Shown here: positions 59,439-64,000 of the stretch, piece after piece | Layout: the number at the start of each line of letters is the position of its first letter | Numbering within the stretch: the first letter of the stretch is position 1 | Origin: Chaetoceros tenuissimus | Taxonomy: Eukaryota > Bacillariophyta > Thalassiosirophyceae > Chaetocerotales > Chaetocerotaceae | Direction of reading: 5' to 3' | NCBI GenBank assembly: GCA_021927905.1 | Contig: BLLK01000038.1 | Location: forward strand, 868,001-932,000 | DNA: 64,000 nucleotides | Translations under genes and position numbers: made by a program | The notes under the pieces: model-generated | Told to the model about the DNA's origin: nothing | Seen by the model: the letters and a program-made list of their open reading frames with translations, nothing else | Database searches by the model: none

Positions 59439-59912
59439 GAATTGTTATCTATTTTTTCGAGATACGTAGATTACAAACAAGACGTTTAATGCGTTTTGGG
59501 ATTTGAAGAATTAGACTAAGGAACCAGCCAAGGGGTAATACTTTTATAAATCCAGAAAGAAAATGAGCTATATACCGACACACAGACACAGAGATGAAAA
59601 GGGTTCTCTCTTTAAATTGGAAAACGATAAACTTGATGTGACAAAAAATGCAAACTGCCAAACAAACAATGTTCGTGAGAAAAACGGTTATCTTTAATGG
59701 TGGTTATGACGGCTGTCTGTGACGCAAAGACAAGAAGTGATTATACTAATGTAGCTAAACATTGTCCTCGCATTGGTCCAGCGATTAAAAAGTTCATTTT
59801 TGGATTTGTGACAAAAAATTGTACGTTGTTATACGCGAACTACGTAGCTCTTCAATTAATTGTGATTTTTTTTTACTTTCTAGCTAGAAACTATTTATGA
59901 TATTTATACAAA
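59439..59912. other. Divergent promoter region, no gene seen
   Basis: This spacer lies between the PC-esterase (minus) and the zinc/RING gene (plus). A 67-codon open frame at 59697-59900 has no domain. Confidence 0.4.
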
Positions 59913-62624
59913 ATGGCGCATTTTGGCGTTAAAGTTGATAACCATATGGTTGGTTTGTCAAAACCTTTAGAAGGTATAAAGTATCCTTCTCCTTTGTCTC
60001 ACACAAATGCTGACAAGCAAACGAGTGAGGAGTCACTAGAGACCACCACCACCACCACTCCAACATTACATGTGAAAACTAGGCAGTCTCGGGATATTCA
60101 TGGAGATGAATCAAAAACACCCCGAGAGGTACCTCATAGTGCGGAGAGCAAGAGATATGTTTCTCCTCTTTCCGATTATGCTATCGCAATTTCTCCAAAC
60201 ATGGTCGACATATCAGCTACGAATACAGTAGGACAATCAAAGTCCTCGCCATTCAAACGAACAGCAGACGAAGCATTCAACAGGTCAGCAGAGAAAAAGA
60301 CTTCAAATAAATCAGTAGACTTTTTTGTTGAAGAGCGGATACAAATGAAGAAAGATGAAGGTGGAAAGAAAAGGGGTCATAGAACAGAAAAGAAAGGCTC
60401 ATCGGTGATGGTTGGCAATCTCAAACGACATGAAAATATTAATTCAAATGCAAAACAAGTCATACATCAAACTTTTGCAAAGAAAACATCTAACAAACAT
60501 GTAGATAAAAAAGATGACACGCTAAAGAAAGAAAATGAAGGATCAACTATTGATATCCGGAACCGAGTAGAAGGGCGTAGTACTTCAAGTTCAAAAGACG
60601 TCACACCCTCATCGAAAGCATGGCTTTCATGCTCAATTTGCTTGAAAGCGAAGCAGAAGCAATATTTTTCTCGTGGACAAATTGCAAGAGATGCTAGCAT
60701 ACGGGAATGCAGAAGTTGTTGTGGAAAGATGCCAATTACCTGTTCTATTTGTAGATTCCAAAAGGAAAGATCTTGCTATTCTCAGACTGGTAAAAAGAAA
60801 AGGAGATGTAGAGATTGTGAAGAAATAATGCAAGAGGAGTTACGAAATGCAGTAATAACTTGCTTTATTTGCCAAGTCAAAAAACACAGATCTTGTTATC
60901 CTAAGAGGAGGTGTAGAGATTGTATAGAAGCGATCTGTAAAGAAGTAAACAATGCAGAGCATTGTACGAAGAAAAGGAGATGTACAGAAGCAATAGAGGC
61001 AATAGAAGCAGTCTACGAAGAGAATAACTTACTCGCTAGTCAGTTGAAAGAAAAAAAAGTGATTCTATCAGGGATGCAAAAGGCGTTGGAAGATCAACTC
61101 AATGCAAAACATCAGGAATATGATGCTTCTAGGGAGAACGAAAAGATGGAGGTTCTTCCTATTGAAAATCAGACAATGGAACCATCTAACAAACATGTAG
61201 ATAAAAAAGATGACACGCTAAAGAAAGAAAATGAAGGATCAACTATTGATATCCGGAACCGAGTAGAAGGAAGCATTACTTCAGGTTCAAAAGACGTCAC
61301 ACCCTCATCGAAAGCATGGCTTTCATGCTCAATTTGCTTGAAAGCGAAGCAGAAGCAATATTTCCATCCGAAACAAATTACAAGAGATGCTAGCACACGG
61401 AAATGCGCTAGATGTGATGAAAATGCGCCAATTATCTGTTCTATTTGTAGATTCCAAAAGGAAAGATCTTGCTATTCTCAGACTGGTAAAAAGAAAAGGA
61501 GATGTAGAGATTGTACAGAAGCAATGCAGGAAGAATTTGATCATGTAGTAATAACTTGCTTTATTTGCCAAGTCAAAAAACACAGATCTTGTTATCCTGA
61601 GAGGAGGTGTAGAGATTGTATAGAAGCAATTTATAAAAAAGTTAAACATGCAGAGCATTGTACGAAGAAAAGGAGATGTACAGAAGCAATAGAGGCAATA
61701 GAAGCAGTCTACGAAGAGAATAACTTACTCGCTAGTCAGTTGAAGCAAAAAATAGGGATTCTATCAGGGATGCAAAAGGCGTTGGAAGATCAACTCAATG
61801 CAAAACATCAGGAATATGATGCTTCTAGGGAGAACGAAAAGATGGAGGTTCTTCCTAGTAATAACCAGAAGCAAACAGAGTACAATTTGAATGTTGAAGA
61901 AAAGGAATGTAAACCTCTCCCTGTGCAAAATCAGGGGGGAAATCGGAATGAAAATCTTCTTACATTCAATAGCCTATTGGAGGAAAACCAACAGCTGAAG
62001 CAGCAGCTCGTTCAGCAACAACAACAAGAAGTCGAAAGAAATACAAAGTTGATCGAAGAAAACGAAAAGTTTAAGCAGCAACAACAACAACAAGTCGAAA
62101 GAAATAAAAAATTGATCGAGGAAATCGAAAAGCTTAAGCAACAACTCATGCATCAAGAAGGAGAACGCGAAACGTATGCAAAAGTGATTGAAGAAAAGCA
62201 AATGTTGAAGCAACAACTCATGCAACAACAACAAGACCATAAAATCATCACAAGCTTGAAAAACGAACTCAAGGCTGAACTGGAGTGCCCAGTTTGTCTT
62301 GACACATACGATAATCCATATATGGTGGCAGATTGTGGTCATCGCTTCTGCAAATGTTGCATTGAAGATGCTATTGCAAAAAGCGGAAAGGAATGCCCAC
62401 TATGCCGAGCGCGAGTAACTTCTAAACGTGGTTTACGCAAGGATGAATTGATTGGTCGCATTGGTGAGGTATTATTCAAAAATGAAGAGGTAGAGGGGAA
62501 TCAATCTCATGATGATCGTGGTCCCCCATCACGCCAACAAAAGCAAGGGGAAAACGATAGACAGCAGAACAATGACAGAAGTGGAAATAGGAGAGGTGGG
62601 AATAGAGGAAGAAGAAGAAGATAG
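59913..62624 (+). CDS. Repeat-built zinc-binding, coiled-coil and RING finger protein
   Basis: The 903-residue protein has a disordered N-terminal 190 residues. Two tandem copies of a 226-residue unit follow (about 192-417 and 424-649). Each has CxxC knuckles (SCSICLKAKQKQYF, ITCSICRFQKERSCYSQ, CFICQVKKHRSCYP, RRCRDC) and a helical end (EAIEAVYEENNLLASQL). A Gln-rich coiled coil spans about 685-785. A C3HC4 RING follows (ECPVCLDTYDNPYMVADCGH, HRFCKCCI, CPLCRA, about 789-830). The final 40 residues (DDRGPPSRQQKQGENDRQ) derive from the THOC1 3' end. The RING predicts ubiquitin E3 activity; the CxxC unit probably binds zinc and a partner. I know no protein with this layout. Confidence 0.85.
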   Translation: MAHFGVKVDNHMVGLSKPLEGIKYPSPLSHTNADKQTSEESLETTTTTTPTLHVKTRQSRDIHGDESKTPREVPHSAESKRYVSPLSDYAIAISPNMVDISATNTVGQSKSSPFKRTADEAFNRSAEKKTSNKSVDFFVEERIQMKKDEGGKKRGHRTEKKGSSVMVGNLKRHENINSNAKQVIHQTFAKKTSNKHVDKKDDTLKKENEGSTIDIRNRVEGRSTSSSKDVTPSSKAWLSCSICLKAKQKQYFSRGQIARDASIRECRSCCGKMPITCSICRFQKERSCYSQTGKKKRRCRDCEEIMQEELRNAVITCFICQVKKHRSCYPKRRCRDCIEAICKEVNNAEHCTKKRRCTEAIEAIEAVYEENNLLASQLKEKKVILSGMQKALEDQLNAKHQEYDASRENEKMEVLPIENQTMEPSNKHVDKKDDTLKKENEGSTIDIRNRVEGSITSGSKDVTPSSKAWLSCSICLKAKQKQYFHPKQITRDASTRKCARCDENAPIICSICRFQKERSCYSQTGKKKRRCRDCTEAMQEEFDHVVITCFICQVKKHRSCYPERRCRDCIEAIYKKVKHAEHCTKKRRCTEAIEAIEAVYEENNLLASQLKQKIGILSGMQKALEDQLNAKHQEYDASRENEKMEVLPSNNQKQTEYNLNVEEKECKPLPVQNQGGNRNENLLTFNSLLEENQQLKQQLVQQQQQEVERNTKLIEENEKFKQQQQQQVERNKKLIEEIEKLKQQLMHQEGERETYAKVIEEKQMLKQQLMQQQQDHKIITSLKNELKAELECPVCLDTYDNPYMVADCGHRFCKCCIEDAIAKSGKECPLCRARVTSKRGLRKDELIGRIGEVLFKNEEVEGNQSHDDRGPPSRQQKQGENDRQQNNDRSGNRRGGNRGRRRR
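60487..61162 (+). repeat. Internal 676-base repeat, copy 1
   Basis: It aligns without gaps to 61183-61858 at a fixed offset of 696 bases (232 codons). The ends are nearly identical, while two inner stretches (around 60665-60735 and 60815-60950) differ more. That suggests partial gene conversion or localised selection. Confidence 0.9.
61183..61858 (+). repeat. Internal 676-base repeat, copy 2
   Basis: This is the second copy of 60487-61162. The offset stays at 696 bases where checked near the start, middle and end. Confidence 0.9.
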
Positions 62625-62658
62625 TTGTGAACTCTGTATAATCTAGAAATTGGGAATA
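62509..62658 (+). repeat. THOC1-like 3' end in the zinc/RING gene
   Basis: It is homologous to 57434-57618, including bases after the stop codon (CTGTATAATCTAGAAATTGG). Homology starts after the RING domain, so the end of this gene was acquired. Confidence 0.85.
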
Positions 62659-62733
62659 ATTAATTGTAAAAATTCTATGTGTTCCAAAATGATACACTAT
62701 TACTTAATAAATAGTACCTACAATACACATTCT

Positions 62734-62762
62734 ATATTCATATGACTTCATCATATGAATAT
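62734..62762. repeat. Perfect 12-base inverted repeat
   Basis: Arms ATATTCATATGA and TCATATGAATAT flank a 5-base loop (CTTCA). The element lies 110 bases after the zinc/RING stop and 226 bases before the co-chaperone start. It could be a 3'-end hairpin or a binding site. Confidence 0.75.
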
Positions 62763-62987
62763 CTTTTATCAATGCTGATGTCAATGATATCTTTTCCCTC
62801 TTCCTTTCTTCTTCCCTTTTGACTCTCTTTCGATATTCTATGGAAGCAAATAGAGGCTCCTCCAACAAGCCAACAAGCCTGTTGAAATAAGCGTTTCAAT
62901 GATATTCCAATGTTATCTTAGAATCATCTTCTCTTTCAATCAACTATATTGAATCTATAACCTGTATCCCTACAAATATCAGACATT

Positions 62988-64000
62988 ATGCCAAACCCAC
63001 AAGCAGAAGCAGTCAAGGCTGAAGGAAATGCTTTCTTCAAAGCTGGAAAATTCGCAGAGGCAATCGCGAAGTAAGTCTCAAAAGAAGAAAGATCATTTTT
63101 GGTCTTCTTTGGATTCTTCTGTCGGTGACTAGTTCATTCAAGAGAGTTGGCCATATACTGTGCAAAGTTTACTTACTAGTTGATATGTATTGACATATAA
63201 TATACTAGCAGTTCTGAATGAAAAAGGATTTAAATTTACAAATGAAAATGACCCTTCTTTCTCTAACTTCATTCTTCTTTCTTCCATAGGTACGACGCAG
63301 CATCTGAAATCGACGGAACTGTACCAGCATACCAATCAAACGCAGCAGCATGTTGGGAAAAACTCGGAGACTATGAAAACATGGAAAAGGCAGCACGTAA
63401 ATGTATAGCAGCTGACAAGAACTTTGTAAAGGGATACTTCCGTCTCGCAACCGCACTCAAGAATTTGAATAACCTAGGAGCATGCATCAAGGCATTGGAG
63501 TCTGGATTAGCAATTCAGAGTAGTAACCCTGATCTCAAGAAAATGAAGAAGGAAATTACCGAGCTTCAGCGTGCGGAGCAGGTTGCTTCCTACTGTACCA
63601 AGGCTGAAGAGCAGATGCAGAATGGAGATATTCCAGCTGCATACAAGACTTTGGAATTGGCGAGCAGACTTGATGCTGGAAACCCAGATATTGAGAGAAT
63701 GATGTCCAAGGTTAAGCCAAAGTTCGAGGCACTTGAGGCAAAGAGAAAGAGTGGATTATCTCAAACTGCACTTTTCAAGGAGAAGGGAGATGAGCAATAC
63801 AAGGTGCGTTTTTTCTTTGGTTTTCTGCGTTTCTCTATTTTAATTCCCTGATTGTGTCTCAATTATACATGAATATCCACTTGTATAGTCTGCAAACTTT
63901 GAAGGAGCTATTGAATGGTACACAAAGTGTATTGATGCACTTCGTGAGGAGAGACAAGCAGAATCTCCACTTGCAATCAAGGCATATTCCAACCGTGCAG
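62988..64000 (+). CDS. STI1/HOP-like TPR co-chaperone, 5' part (three exons seen)
   Basis: Exon 1 is 62988-63070, exon 2 is 63290-63803 and exon 3 runs from 63889 past the window end. Introns are 219 and 85 bases, with GTAAGT...CATAG and GTGCGT...TATAG ends, and the joins are in phase. The first TPR motifs read EAVKAEGNAFFKAGKFAEAIA, then KYDAASEIDGTVPAYQSNAA and DKNFVKGYFRLATALKNL. A second TPR block starts at TALFKEKGDEQYK-SANFEG. This fits the Hsp70/Hsp90 organising co-chaperone family, in which TPR domains bind chaperone C-termini. Only the N-terminal part lies in the window, so other TPR proteins remain possible. Confidence 0.82.

Noticed and set aside
1-64000. CRISPR array, rRNA genes or intact transposon
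   Set aside because: No regularly spaced repeats with unique spacers, no rRNA-like blocks and no intact transposase or reverse transcriptase frame were seen on either strand.

Overview
The window looks like AT-rich nuclear DNA of a diatom. The evidence is a PsbQ-type photosystem II protein and several proteins starting with a signal peptide ending in an ASAF-like plastid cleavage site. There are also Ser/Thr/Pro 'PSxxPS' stalk proteins of the kind common in stramenopiles, and short GTAAGT...AG introns of roughly 50-220 bases. Genes are dense, lie on both strands and share no operon logic. The genus cannot be fixed from sequence alone.

Layout. 0.35-6.9 kb: five minus-strand genes of one family. 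Each has a signal peptide, tandem six-cysteine (ShKT-like) modules, usually a Ser/Thr/Pro stalk, one membrane helix and a short acidic cytoplasmic tail. 7-18 kb: an ABC-type ATPase, an F-box/pseudokinase/cyclin fusion, a plastid SDR-like protein, SPT4, a plastid membrane protein, a decayed mobile-element fragment, PsbQ and an S49 peptidase. 18-26.6 kb: four more family genes on the plus strand (one interrupted), with a CRY-DASH photolyase among them. 27-45 kb: TFIIE-alpha, a sterol desaturase/hydroxylase-family enzyme, a small plastid protein, a seven-repeat propeller protein, a large helical nuclear-type protein, a flavin amine oxidase and an ankyrin protein. Next come several multi-pass membrane proteins with CRE-like promoter motifs, a BTB protein and G-protein beta. 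46-64 kb: a YPGW-repeat protein, a class 3 lipase, an RBR E3 ligase, an epimerase-like ER protein, THOC1, a PC-esterase-like protein, a repeat-built zinc/RING protein and the start of an STI1/HOP co-chaperone gene.

The most striking content is the nine-gene receptor-like family in two oppositely oriented blocks. It shows recent tandem duplication, gain of an extra module through an intron, a 307-base perfect internal duplication, a coding minisatellite, a shared upstream motif and conserved cytoplasmic tail motifs. This looks like a fast-evolving surface-protein system, possibly for recognition or adhesion; its function is inference only. Other highlights are the F-box-pseudokinase-cyclin architecture, and the exchange of 3'-end sequence between THOC1 and the zinc/RING gene 5 kb downstream.

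All calls come from reading the sequence and translations by eye. No database search or alignment program was run. Exon joins were checked for reading phase by hand.
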